The position numbers were made by a program, and so were the translations under genes. Of a stretch of DNA of 64,000 nucleotides, positions 49,301 through 61,300 are shown piece by piece. Numbering within the stretch: the stretch's first letter is position 1; each line of letters opens with the position of its first letter. This stretch comes from Oreocharis arfaki (lineage: Eukaryota; Chordata; Aves; Passeriformes; Paramythiidae), in NCBI GenBank assembly GCA_013398015.1, contig VZRR01009903.1, positions 372,001-436,000 on the forward strand, given 5' to 3'. The notes beneath the pieces are model-generated. The model ran no database searches and was not told the DNA's origin. It saw nothing but the letters and a program-made list of their open reading frames with translations.

Positions 49301-52300
49301 TACTTCAATGCACCATTCAGTCCTGCGATTTCCACTTGAAAAATTGAAAGTCAGTTGGCAAACCCTTTGGGATTTAGGAGAGATGGAATGGGGATTGCCA
49401 TCCACAGAGGAGAGTTTGTATGAATAGCTCAGCAGGAGGAGGGCGAAGAATCCCCACCCAGCAACCACATTTTCTTTGTGGCATAATATATGTAAGACCA
49501 TAATACAATGCCCTCCTACTTTCATCTTTCTATATTGCCACTCATCAGCATTACAAAGGATGTAGCTATTAAAAGAACTGCCTCTTGGCACCCAAAAGCC
49601 ATAGCACTGTATTTTGTACAACAAAAAAACTTGAGCCTCTATTATTTGTTTTGCTACATTTGCAGCAGTCTCCCCATTAAGCTTGCTTCTCACAGCTCCC
49701 TGATCTCATTCCCCGTTGGACCTAGATCAGACACACAAGAGGTCAGGCTGACTTTCAAACCTTCTTGCGGGCTGGCAAGCACAGAAAAGTGTAACTGTAA
49801 TAAGGATTAAAAAGTTCTCAGATGGGCCTACCAATGTGAAAAGTCCCTCCCTTCCCCAGCTTTGCCACCCTCCAAAACCCTTGGTGTAAACATCAGAGCC
49901 AGATTTATCAACAGAGCGGTTATTAATCCCTAGTTATTCAAGCCAGACTTTGCAAGCATTGGGGCCTGTCCTGAAGCTCCTACAAATTCTCTAGCACTTC
50001 AGCGAGGTTTTTAAAAGTCCTGCAACTCCTGCTAATGGAAAAGAATTGCCATCAGTTTCCCGTGGCAATCCCAAATCTTGCAAGTGCAATCTGAGGCAGT
50101 GAGGGGCCATCAGACATTGCTCCCGCTGATGCACCCGTGTGTAGGTCTTTGTGGTAAATGCAAACCGGTGCATTGTGATTTGTGACACACTGCCTGCATG
50201 TTCAAATTTACATACATAAGACTAAAAATACCCTTGCTTAAAGGGAAGCAACATGACCAGCAGCAAGGGCTACAAGAAACAAAATCTAATCTACCTGCTG
50301 ACAGCCCACGCTAAGGTAGCTGCAGTGGAGAAAGCAGTAGATGGGCTCACTCACTGAAGGAAGCTGCAGCCAGAAGGAAAAGCAGACATAGTTAAGAAGT
50401 GCAGCAACCAGCATCTTCACCACACATCATGGCTGTGGGATGAGCTTGACTGCAAGCTGGGTCAGGTCTAAATTGATCACAGGGGGATGTGTGAGGTTTC
50501 AGAGCAAATTCCTGAGCACTGAACTCCTGATTCATCAGGTCCAGACCACTGTATTGTAGAAAACCTACACACTGGTGTCCGGGAGTGTAGGGAGGGGGTG
50601 CAAATTAAAGAGGGCTATAATGCTGATTGGTCTCTGCCAGGGATTGCATATGCTCTTCCTTATGCCATGGGTTGCATGGTTGCCCCTCCCCATCCCTCCC
50701 ATGAGCACACGAGCCGGAGCCATTCCCACAGTCAGTGTATAAGCGCCCCTAAAGATGGTGTTTGTTACTGCTGTCATTTATGGTGGCCAACTCTTAGCCA
50801 AGGCTTTGCTGTTCAGAACAAGGCCCACTTGCTCACCTCCCACAGGGCTTCCTTTGGCTGTGAGCCGTGTCTCTGGAGACGGAACTTAAAAGCACCAAGA
50901 CTGCAACAGGCACCCAACCTACCTTAATTCCCCAAGGCAGCGAATCCCATAACCGGAGCTCCCACTCCTGTAACAGTGTGCTGTTGTGACACCCATCCTA
51001 TGCACCTCCCTGGCTGGGATAATGGCCCTTCCTGAGCATTACCATGTCCCACCAGGTGGGCACTCCGATAGTGGTTGGTGTGCTCAGGTGCCTGGCCAGC
51101 AATTGTCAGAGATAATGTGGACCTTCAAAGGCCCACTGGGAAATCTTAGCTTGACAGCAGGCTACCCTCAGCCTTCGTTTTCCCACTGTATTCAACACAA
51201 CAGAGGTGGAGCCAGTTTCAGACTTTTGGGGGTCACAGCAGATTGGGATAAGCCTATGCCAGATGCACTGAAGTAAAAGTAAATGAAACAGCTGGCAGCA
51301 GGTGAGTGGTGTATTTTTAAAGTTCCTGGGGGATGTTTGAAATGCACTTATCTTGATGCTTGTGGAGAGTTTTAAAAGAGATCCCTGGATTTGCTGTAGT
51401 CAGCTGTTTGCTTATTCTAACAAATAAATATAAGACGCTGCTCTTCAAGAAATTGAAGGTTAAATTTGGATGCCTTCCACAGGAAATGGAAGCATAAGGG
51501 TGAGTATGTGTTTTGAAATACGGATGTTACAATTCCCATTCTAGCTTGCAAAACAAACCCCAAACCCGTACTATGTCACTTTAATGATTTATAAGCACAT
51601 ATTTTAAAAAATCACTTATTCAGCTCCTCGTGATGGTCCTCTGGTGCACACATGAGCCTCAGCAGCGTGCTTGTTTCTCCTGCTGTAGAGATTATTGCTT
51701 TCACCGATGGCCAGACTGTGGCTGCCCAGGAACAGGTGTGTGAGTAAGGGGGAGGTGAGAAAGCTCAGAGCCTTCATCTCCTTGGGCAGGTATTCAACAA
51801 GCAGCAATCACAGTCTTGCCTCTAGCAGACAGCATTTCAAAAAGAGCAAGGAAGCCACACTAGATGTGGTTCAAGTGGGGTAAATGCACTTCCCTCTGAC
51901 ACTGCCCCCTTGGGCTGGTTTGGAGACAGTTATGCTGCATCTTGGGATGTGTTGGTGAACTGCTCCAAACTGGGGTAGTGTTCAGCAGAGAAAATCAGGT
52001 GGTTCATAGCACTTTCTCACTCTCCCCTTTTAGTCATAGGAAGAGAAATTCTGCATTTCTGTTAATCTGAAAGGGCTGGCTCTTTCAAGAACATCTACAT
52101 AGCCTGGTCTACTGCTGAGGCCCTCTGACACCTGGAGCTCGAGTTCAGAAGGGCTGGACACCCAGGACTGTACAAGTGCTTCCAAGGTCTTTGGTGCTCA
52201 GAAAACCAAGAAAGTGCAGCTATAGAAATTTTGCTAGTGAGGACAGGAGCAGGTTCAAATACAGACATGCAGTTGCAAGAGCAGAAGTGAGAGAAAAAGT

Positions 52301-54469
52301 TAAACTGAGATCAAGGTCATACAGACATGGAATTATTAAAGTATCAACTAATCATTTAAGATTTACCCTGAATCACTCAGAAATGGAACAAATCAAAGGA
52401 AGGCGTTTCTCAGTTTTGTTTGACTAATGCAAAATCTAAACCGTACTTAATGCATCACTGGGTTTCAAAAACTTACCTGATGGCACAGTGTCTACTTCTT
52501 CTGTGAGATTTACTGCTCTTTAGAGATGAAATATGCCAAGGGAGACCTTTAGCTGGTTATGATAAATGGCTTATCTCCACTGTCACTGAAGCTATGGTAT
52601 ATTGGTCTGATTTTTTTAATATCTGACCCAAAGAGCTAAAAAACCTGTGAGGACACCGACACTAAAACCTGCTTCTAAATGCAAGTACTTAGTTTTTCCG
52701 AGGACTAAGAATATTAAAGGGTCAAAGTATAAAATTTGAAAAGTGTTGCAAATACTTCCAAAGACAGAAAACACCCCCTGCCCCAAAACTGAAATCCTTC
52801 TCATTGAAATGCAGGTACATTTTTCGTGACTTATCCAGATTCCTTTTTGCAAGGAAGACGTTGCTCAGCTTAGATGCTAAAAGCTGGCCTTTCCCTTTAA
52901 TATTCTGTGTGGAATCAAGTTACAGAGAATTAGAAACTTTCAGCATCTTTGGAAAAGGCCTCAGCCCTCTCAGCATTGAATTGACAATGATTAACATCAT
53001 TATTTCAATGATTGCCACTTCACCCATCTGACAGATACCCTAAAGGTTTTCTTCCATCATATAACCACAGCTATACACCAAAAATGCTTTCCACTGTAGG
53101 AAAAACTATCTGAAGATCATTTTCATTTCTCCTTTTCACGTACAACTGTTGACTCCATTCTCAGAGTAATGTTTTTTAAAAACTGGTGGTAAAAGCAGAA
53201 ATGAAAGCAGTTGCAAGAAAAAAAAAAGGCTATTTCAATTTGGTTAAAATTGAGACTTTTAGTATTAACTTTGGCTATGGAAAGCAACAACAGCCAGTCC
53301 CAGGGGCAGAAGAGTGAGGAAGAAGACACACTACACTTGTCACCCAGAGAGTTACTGGCTTCTACTCAGAGGAAACATCTACCAAAATTTGAGCTGAGCA
53401 GGGTAGAGTTAGCTTGGTATAAAACCAATTCTACTCATCAGTTGTTGAGGACCAGGCAGGGAAAAGTTACAATTTGATCTTGGAGCAGTTGCTGCGCCAT
53501 AAAACTTCCTTGAGAATTGTTTTATATTTCTTCTGAAGTCTAAATGTTTTGATTACCAAGGCAGTGTTTTCCCATGAGGCATATCTCAACAAGATGTGGT
53601 GCCAGGACCAAGTGGGATGAGATTATAAAATATAAGAAGCTGGAACATGAGAAGTTTGAAACTCAGCTGTGAAAATGTTTATTGGATAAATGTTTACCCT
53701 GCTGCATGCTCATATTTATTTTTCTTTCGAACCTTTGAGTTTCCTTACTGCTTCACTGAGACAATTAATTTTCTTTGGAAAACATGACATGGTTAATTAA
53801 ACAGGTGAGAGAAACTAGTTTCTCAGCTGTCTGGAGATTCAAAGATTCAATTGCAATTTACAAAGAATATATTACAGTTGTCAACATCATGTGAATCCTG
53901 GATTGCGTGAAAATGATAAACACATGAATGCTGTAGGAAATACCCCTTAGAAACCTGAAACCCTTTAGAAACTCATCAATGCCAGTCCTCTGTTGTTCCA
54001 GGTGATCACAGCACACTGTGCTTTTCATGAACAGCTTGTGCTTCATCTTATAAATACCTAAGGATTTTGCTCCTTTTTTCTTTGTATAGACTGGTTACTC
54101 TGAAATCTCACTATGCTGATGGCTGGGGAACAAATTCAAGATCTCCTGGCTGTTTCTTTTTGTACTAAAGTTGTTTTTAGCTTTTGTAGCCTGTCTTCAT
54201 CTCTGATTTTTATCCTCATGATATATTTAAAAAGATGTATTTATGTTCTCTTAAGTCTTCACCTGCTAACCAGAGCAGTGCAAACCTGGGGAACGTATCT
54301 TTGTACAGAGGCATGTGCGCTGACTTTGCTCTTGTGAGCCAGCCCTGCTTGGCCCACACAGCATGGCCAGTGCATCTTCCCTCTGGAACTCAGCCCAGCT
54401 CTGGTCTCACAGTTCCTACCCACCAGCAGGCAGCATCAGGGGCTGGAAGATGAGCTGAAGAAGGAAGCT
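46386..54469. other. Eight kilobases of mainly unique non-coding DNA
   Basis: I recognise no gene. A G-rich, possibly quadruplex-forming tract (GGGGGTGGCGGAGGGGGTGG) lies at 47610-47629, and a 16-A run at 48256-48271 follows no recognisable retrocopy. A GC-richer kilobase at about 50240-51290 has two successive plus-strand frames of 109 and 96 codons (50598-50927 and 50986-51276) with no recognised domain. The minus-strand frame of 142 codons at 49265-49693 is likewise unidentified. Confidence 0.5.
47610..47629 (+). other. G-rich tract with quadruplex potential
   Basis: GGGGGTGGCGGAGGGGGTGG offers several G runs in 20 bases, enough for a two-tetrad quadruplex. No gene start or other feature is attached to it. 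Confidence 0.4.
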
Positions 54470-55444
54470 AAAAAACACTGGTCTGGCTGAACAGAGAGCT
54501 TTGGCTGAAATTCAGGGGAAAAAAGAGAGTTTATGACCTTTGGGAGAAGGCACAGGCAGCAGGGAGAAATTTAGAAAGGCCAAAGCCCAAAAAGAACTTA
54601 ATCTGGCTACTACTCTAAAAGACAAGAAATGTTTCTATAATTATATTATCAAGAAATGGAGGGCTAAGGAGACTCTCCATCTTCTATTGGATGCAGGGGT
54701 AAACACAGTGACAAAGGATGAGGTAAAGGCTGATGTACTCAATGCCCTCTTTGCCTCAGTCTTCCATAGTAAGACCAGTTGTCACCAAGGTACCCAGCTC
54801 CCTGAGCTCTCTGGAAAAGAGAGACGGGGAGGAGAATGAAGCCCCCACAATCCAAGGGGAAATAGTCAATGATCTGATACACTGAGACACACAAAACCCT
54901 ATGGGGCCAGCTGGGATCCACCGAAGAGTACTGAAGGAGCTGGAAGAAGTGCTCACTGAGATGCTTTCCGTCACTTACCAGCACCCCTGGCTAACTGGGG
55001 AGGTACCCATTGGCTGGGGGTTAGAAAATGCAATGCCCACCTACAAGAAGGGCCGAAAGGAGGGTTTGGGGAGCTACAGGCCTGTCAGCATGACCTTGAT
55101 GCCAGGGAAGGTTATGGATCAGCTTATCTTGAGTGCCATCATATGACATGTGCGGGACAACTAGGGGATCAGGCCCAGCCAGCATGGCTTTATGAAAGGC
55201 AGGTCCTGCTTGACCAATCTGATCTCCCTCTGTGACGAAATGACCCACTCAGTGAAGGAAGGAGAAGTTGTGAATGTTGTCTACTTGGACTTAAGTAAAG
55301 CCTTTGACCCTGTGTCCCACAGCATTCTCCTGGAGAAACTGGCTGCTTTTGGCTTGGACAGGTGCACTCTTTGGTGGATAGAAAACTTTCTGGATGGCTG
55401 GGCTGGAGACTGATGGTGAACGGAATTACATCCAACTGGCAGCC
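54470..55444 (+). mobile_element. CR1 LINE, 5' half (ORF2 linker and reverse transcriptase N-terminal part), plus strand
   Basis: This is the most complete CR1 copy of the window. After the linker (GATGCAGGGGTAAACACAG at 54690-54708; GATGTACTCAATGCCCTCTT, 54732-54751) the frame at 54901-55413 encodes recognisable reverse transcriptase blocks: GLGSYRPVSMTLMPGKVMDQ, then HGFMKGRSCLTNLIS, then the motif A region VVYLDLSKAFDPVSHSILLE. In-frame stops interrupt it at 55144-55146 (TGA) and 55162-55164 (TAG), both of which look like C-to-T decay. An upstream frame at 54540-54839 is in a different register, so there is also a frameshift near 54840. The element is split at 55444 by a solo LTR and resumes at 55777. 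It encodes no working protein. Confidence 0.95.
55439..55444. repeat. Target-site duplication GCAGCC, left copy
   Basis: These six bases, GCAGCC, belong to the original CR1 sequence. The same six bases stand immediately right of the LTR. Confidence 0.9.
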
Positions 55445-55770
55445 TGTTGCAGTTGAAGCACAGGCGGTGAGAAAAAATGGAGATCCGAGTCAGAGCTCAG
55501 GTTGAGGGAAATGATAACCCACTTTATTTAATTACAGGCAGGCCTTATATAATCCTTGCATTGGTCTATGGCAGGGATCATTGGTCCCTGGTCCAACCAC
55601 CTCTCCAAGTGATTGGCCAGACCCCACACCACCTGTTAGACTCCTAACAAGACACGCCTGCAAGATGGTTAGAAAAGCATCTTGCTTGTTTATGTTGAAA
55701 CCAAGGACTTTAACAGAATCTTTGCAAAATGGTGGATTTTTCTCTGCCAGCAGCTTTTTCAGCATCCACA
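55445..55770 (-). mobile_element. Solo LTR of an endogenous retrovirus, minus strand, nested in CR1
   Basis: A 326-bp block beginning TGTTGCAG and ending CATCCACA interrupts the CR1 reverse transcriptase exactly. It is flanked on both sides by GCAGCC (55439-55444 and 55771-55776), a 6-bp target-site duplication. Read on the minus strand it starts TGTGG and ends CAACA, has CCAAT motifs, a TATATAA box (complement of 55545-55552) and an AATAAA signal (complement of 55523-55528), in the order expected of U3 to R. There is no internal retroviral sequence, so it is a solo LTR left by recombination between the two LTRs of a provirus. A 6-bp duplication is typical of class II/ERVK-like and alpharetrovirus-like elements, whereas ERVL-type elements usually make 5 bp. 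I cannot name the family. Confidence 0.93.
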
Positions 55771-55776
55771 GCAGCC
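55771..55776. repeat. Target-site duplication GCAGCC, right copy
   Basis: This is the exact repeat of the six bases left of the LTR. Removing the LTR and one copy restores a continuous CR1 sequence (CATCCAACTGGCAGCC followed by GGTCACAAG), which confirms the insertion boundaries. Confidence 0.9.
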
Positions 55777-56617
55777 GGTCACAAGTGGTGTTCCCCAGGG
55801 CTCAGTATTGGGACCAGTCCTGTTTAATCTTTATCAGTGATTTGGACAAGTGGATTGAGTGTACTCTCAGTAAGCTTGCAGACAACACTGAGTTGGGCAG
55901 GAGCATTGATCTGCTGGAGGGCAGGAAGGCTCTGCAGAAGGATTTGGACAGGCCGGATTGATGGCTGAGCCAAATGTGTGAGGTTCAATAAGGCCCAGTG
56001 CCAGGTCCTGCCCTTGGGTCACAACAACCCCAGGCGGTGCCACAGGCTGGGGCAGAGTGACTGGAAAGCTGCCAGTGGAAAAGGACCTGGGGGTGCTGAC
56101 TGGCAGTGGCTGGGCATGAGCCAGTGTGTGCCCAGGTGGGCAAGGAGGCCAATGGCATCCTGGCCTGTAGCAGGAATAGTGTGGCCAGCAGGAGCAGGGC
56201 AGGGATTGTCCCCCTGTTCTCAGCACTGCTGAGGCCGCACCTCAAACCCTGTGTTCAGTTTTGGGCCCCTCAGGACAACAAAGACTTTGAGGTGTTGGAG
56301 CAAGTTCAGAGAAGCACAACAAGGCTGGTGGAGGGTCTGGAGCACAAGTCCTATGAGGAGCAGCTGAGGGAGCTGAGGATGTTCAGCCTGGAGAAAAGGA
56401 GGCTCAGGGGAGACCTTATTGCTCTCTACAACTGCGTGAAAGGAGGTTGTGCCCAGGTGGGGGTTGGCCTCTTCTCCCTGGTAACAAGCAATAGGATGAG
56501 AGGAAATAGCCTCAAGTTGCACAAGGGAAGGTTTTGATTAGATATTAGGAAAAATTTCTTCACTGAAAGGGTTGTCGAATGTTGGCACAAGCTGCACCGG
56601 AATGATTCTGTGATTCT
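55777..56617 (+). mobile_element. CR1 LINE, 3' half (reverse transcriptase motifs B-C, C-terminal region, short tail), plus strand
   Basis: This continues the element that begins at 54470. It opens with the motif B region VTSGVPQGSVLGPVLFN. A small deletion near 55828 shifts the frame, and the next frame reads FISDLDKW and KLADNTELG, where the catalytic Asp-Asp pair of CR1 is Asp-Asn (AAC at 55884-55886). The 143-codon frame at 56106-56537 covers the conserved C-terminal region with RGDLIALYNC. After GTTGGCACAAGCTGC (56581-56595) it jumps directly to the terminal AATGATTCTGTGATTCT, so most of the usual CR1 3' UTR has been deleted. The copy is inactive. Confidence 0.95.
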
Positions 56618-57980
56618 AAACCCAAGTCGTCACAAAAATAGCTTGCAAAAGTAGCACTTTGACAATGAACTTGGGCTTGTATTATCTAGAAGACAAATCT
56701 AGAAAATGGTACAGAAATTGCCTGATGAGGCCATATAAATGACTTTAAGCTCTCTGAGGCAGACTGTTACTTCCTCTGTTTTTGCCTTGAGTGTAGAATC
56801 ACGTGGCCTTGATCAGTGGCCTTTTGGTGCTACTATGCTCTAAGAGTTACGTATTAGTAGCTTCAAACAGCAGGGAGTTTTAAACCACACTATACTATCT
56901 GTTGTACTAAGAAAGGCCAGTGCAGTTAGATTTATTTATGTCAGAAGTGGCTTAACATGATGGAAAAGGCACTGATCTGGGTGGGGAATGAGATGAGGAT
57001 ACTCCAGCAGTGAACTTTCTCTGCTACATCTAGTGGTGAGATGTACTCCTCTTTACCTCTCAGTAGTGACTCCAGACTTTCTTTCATCATTTTTCACACA
57101 GAAAGATCAAGCAACTATGTAAATTCTTTACATCTGACTATTGTTTAATGTGTGTTTTATTTTACAGTTTTTAATGTGTTATCGGTAAACAAGCACTACT
57201 GTTTGGCCAAATGTTACGTTTTGTCTAGGGTTACTTAAGTCTCAGTTATTTGTGGAATGTTCCTATATTCCTTTGGGCAGTCAGTGCATGACTCACAATT
57301 ATTTAATATCTTACTGGGAAAAAATATCTCAGATCACTTTTATGCATCTTTTACATAGCTGCTAAATATTATAGGACATACATACTCACTTTAACACTAC
57401 CACATCTGCAATTGTGGTTGAAAGCAAGAGATTCTCTCTATAGGAACCAGTGCATGTTCAGTTTTTTGTTTTAAAACACCAACAGCCACATTTTGCTCTC
57501 AGATCCTCAGTAGTTTTGGTTTTTTTCTGATTTTCTTTTTTCTTGAGAGTGAATAAAGTCCTGATACTTTTCCACTACACGTGTCTCAATCTTATTTTGG
57601 CAGCCTTCTGAAACAAATGGTTTGCTGATTTTTCTCTAAATCAAAAATGTATTAATGGATCTTCAGAAGAGGATGTGCTTTGAATGAATCTGGACAGCAT
57701 TAGTGACGATGAAATGTTTACTGGAGTACATTCTTTCTGCAAAGCCTTTAGAACTAATACCAAATGCATACACGACTGCGGACTTTTAATTGGATAATTC
57801 TTGCCTGTTGATTTTCTTCCAGCTTCATCCTGTAAGGCAATGTGTGTCAAGATTTCAGAGCCACTTGCATATCTATGTATCCCTATTTTTCACCCGTATG
57901 TGTAAACAACTATTTGCCCATGCAAAATGGGTCCTTAGATGTGCAAATACTTGATCTTCTTGCATAAATATTTTTGTAAG

Positions 57981-58080
57981 CAGATCTGTTTACAGGAATG
58001 ACTACATAAAATACAGATATGTTTGAAATTAAATGAAATACAATTAAGCATTTACAGATCTATTTACATGAATGACTATG
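57981..58080 (+). repeat. Local direct duplication, about 74-bp spacing
   Basis: The 26 bases from 57981 (CAGATCTGTTTACAGGAATG and six more) recur at 58055-58080 with 22 of 26 bases identical. The sequence between is AT-rich and only partly alignable, so this is an eroded tandem duplication with a period near 74 bp. Confidence 0.65.
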
Positions 58081-58154
58081 TACACAAAAAAAGAAGGCCT
58101 TTAACTCTGAGGCTGGGGACTTCTGTCTCATTCCACTGTATCTTTTTGTCAGTG

Positions 58155-58180
58155 AAACTACCTCACTAATAAGGTAGTTT
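58155..58180. repeat. Perfect 9-bp inverted repeat (hairpin)
   Basis: AAACTACCT (58155-58163) and AGGTAGTTT (58172-58180) are exact reverse complements separated by CACTAATA. The stem can be extended by about two weaker pairs. It is too short for a pre-microRNA and no terminator role applies in vertebrate DNA. Confidence 0.6.
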
Positions 58181-58211
58181 TAGCAGCAAACCCAGCAAAT
58201 ACACTAATAAA

Positions 58212-58310
58212 ACATCTATGCACATGTTTAACTTTAGTGAAGCTCGAGCAAGGTTAAGCACATGAGTCAGTACTTTTCTGAATTGGACCAGCATTTAGAT
58301 CCAGAGATCC
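58212..58310. repeat. Probable relic of an old amniote interspersed repeat
   Basis: CACATGTTTAACTTTAGTGA (58221-58240), GGTTAAGCACATGAGTCAGT (58252-58271) and CTTTTCTGAATTGGACCAGC (58274-58293) resemble, in order, a repeat common in turtles and crocodilians whose arms read roughly GCATGTGCTTAACTTTA and AAGTGCTTTGCTGAATCGGG. The identification is from memory and the copy is strongly diverged. Confidence 0.35.
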
Positions 58311-61300
58311 ATGTTTTTCCATGCTTCGTGATTTCCTACACTGCATGAGAACAAAATTCAATGGAAATAGTTTATAAAGGATGCAGCATTAGGTGTTGTC
58401 AGATATGTTTTATAGCCAGATTCCTTATGTAGTCAAAGTTGATCTGAGTAAGGGCTGAGAAATTCAAACACATGCCATGTACTCTATCTAGCATTTCCAT
58501 AGTTATTAAGGAAATGGTGATCCTATTGATCTGCACATTAGCTTGCAGTTCTCCAAAAATGAAGTCTGTGACATTTACTTCTCCAGAAAAATTTGTGCAT
58601 TGGCCTTTGCATGTTATTTGACAGCACAAATACTTATGTTTAATTTAACTGACCAGCCCATTAAGTGGGAATCACATTATTCACGAATAATCAATGTTCA
58701 GCTGGTGGTCCAGCGGCTGAAGAGCAGAACATTTGTCCTCATTTCAAACTGGGATAGATAGTTATTGTAAAGCAATATTGCAGACGATTAGTTACCGAGC
58801 GTTGTTTGGGTCAAAGCCTAGCCCTGAGCAGGGGGCTGAGAAACCATGTTTCCCTGGTATTAAGGTGTCAGAAGGGAGCTTGCACTCCTTGAAAAATGAT
58901 CTTTCCCATAGGTTAGTGGTGCACAAGACAATTGCTCTCTTCTAGAAGTCTTTGGGAAATAGGGGAAGTGTGTAGTGTGAGGGAGGGAGAGTCTCTGAGT
59001 CCCTGTGAGTGCTTCACTTGGCTTTCAGGTATGGTGTAAAAAGGGTAGGGCAAACCTCTGCCTTCTGTCATCCACACTATGGTTCTCTTCCAAGCTTTTT
59101 GGTTTTGTGTCTGTGCTTCCCATCCCCCACTCTTCTTCATATTATCATTACAAGATGAATGTGGAAATTCAAGATCTTGGCCCTGGAGCCTGCAATTTGT
59201 TGGCTGTACTGGACCAGGCAGGGCTGAAGATACTTCACAAACTTAGAAAGAACCAAGAACTCCTGAATGGTTTTATAATTTGTAATAGTGATTTTAATGG
59301 TACTTAAAGTTAGAAGTAAGTCTCATGACACAGTTCTGTAAGAAAAATACAATATTTCTGGTTAGAAATATTCTAATTTTCCATTTACATGACAAGTTTG
59401 TACCTGTTTTTAAACCAAGTTTTCTCCTTTGCCCCACCCTCCATATTTTTGCTGATTCGTATGTGATTACTGCTAATTTAATACCAGACAGATTAATCTA
59501 TTTGTACTTCCGATACAGTTTTCATCTGATTTACAGATATGTATGCTCAGCCTTTTAAAAGTATAACTTTTTCTACAACTTTAATCAGATTTGGTTTCTT
59601 TTGCAAATATTTTATTACTATTTTCTTTCAGTTCTGACTTGGCAAAACATCTGTGCATTTGGCCCACTTTTTAAAAAAACATGCAAATTTTTCTGTGATA
59701 AATGGTTTAATTCCCTGTCCACTTCCAAAATACCACTTAGTGAAAACCATCCACAAAGTCTGTTATTTAGCAGCAGCGTTTAAGATAGCAAAGATCAGCT
59801 TCCATGTGGACAGAGCCTTCGGATCAAACAGGAGGAACGGGCAAGAGATTGTATGACTGTGAACAGATGAAATCATGTGACGGGCTTTATTGCTGGTGAA
59901 ATCTGTTTCCACTTGCTGCCACCCACTAATTTGACAATAGATTGCATCATGTGGTTGCAGCAACTGAGATGACTAGCAACCATTTTAAAATGCTTTCCTT
60001 AAAGGGGAAAACACCCTACTAAAGCAGCGGAACAGAGGCAGCGCTGTGAGCACATTTTAAATTTTAGATAAATGCAGTTATGTTTGCTGCAGTATATTAA
60101 ATTTAACATAACCCAAGTATTCAGTGAGGAGCTATGTGTTAGCCAAAATTTGTTTATTGAGAGATTTTTCTTAGTGGACAAAAACAGCTAGGAGGTTTGT
60201 TAACAGTAATTTGGCTCATCCTAGAATTGCAATTACCACCTAAGTGCTGTATGGGAAACACACAACATTTTTCAAAGCAGAAAAATAAATAATAATGAAC
60301 CCTTAGCTTAAAAATGCAATTCTCTCTGTGTTCTTTTCTTGTAAAGAAAAATCTACATTTCAAAGGAATATTTTCTTACATATGGAAATGCTTATTTTCT
60401 AGCTACTGAAGATCTGCCAGGAAATATTAGAGAATATCATGTTCAGAGTTTTAGAAGGCAAATTGCTTCTGCATACGCTGTATCTAGCAGACAGCTTTAT
60501 GGTGCTCTTTACCTGTCTGTCATAACATCATCAGTTTTTCCAAAGTACCTGAAGCCTTTGAAAGTTAAGGAGTGTAGCAGTACACCTTCACATGACACAT
60601 GTATTTAGCAATGCTAATCTGATTAGCAAGTAAATACAAAATACAGTTTTATGTGCTTTAAACCCAATTATTAAATGTTCCTTGATGGAAGACAAAAACA
60701 ACTTTGAAAGTAAAAACTGGCTTCAGCGTAAGAAGATGAATTTTAAAGAGTGCTAATCAAAGCACACTTATTATGGCTGTGCACCTTTAAAAATGAGTTT
60801 CAGATGGACTTTATTGTCATAATTTAAATCTTAGGGAAGCAAGGAGAGCCACCTTAGCTGTGGAAGATTTGGCTTTTTAGATATAAACACTGACTTTAAA
60901 ACATCTCAGCAGCGTTTTCAGATTGTCACAGTGAGCAGAAACATCCATGTTGTCAGCCAGATGGGAAATTTCATATGCGTTTCTTAAACCAGTTAATTTT
61001 CATCTTCAGTGCAGAGAAGCCAAGAGCTAATGCTGAGGTCTGGGACGTACTTTCAATTGCTTTTTGTGTCAATTTCCATGCACCCAGCAAGCCTTACTCT
61101 TTTATTTCTTTGTTTAGTTTTATGTTAGAGAGAAACCAGTGCATTTCTGGCAGTTTATTCTCAATCTGGCTTAAACCATTCTGGTATTCTGACAGAAAAA
61201 AAAATTCTTTGAAACTGTCAGAATAATTTGAAAAACTGATTCAGAAATAAAAACGGAGTTCTCCTTCTCCTTAGATTCCATTTTGAGACAAATTTTGACT

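Noticed and set aside
49265..49693. 142-codon minus-strand frame
   Set aside because: It has no recognisable domain, is overlapped by a plus-strand frame and has no promoter or splice context, so a gene call is not supported.
56106..56537. 143-codon plus-strand frame
   Set aside because: It is the C-terminal part of CR1 ORF2 within the split CR1 element.
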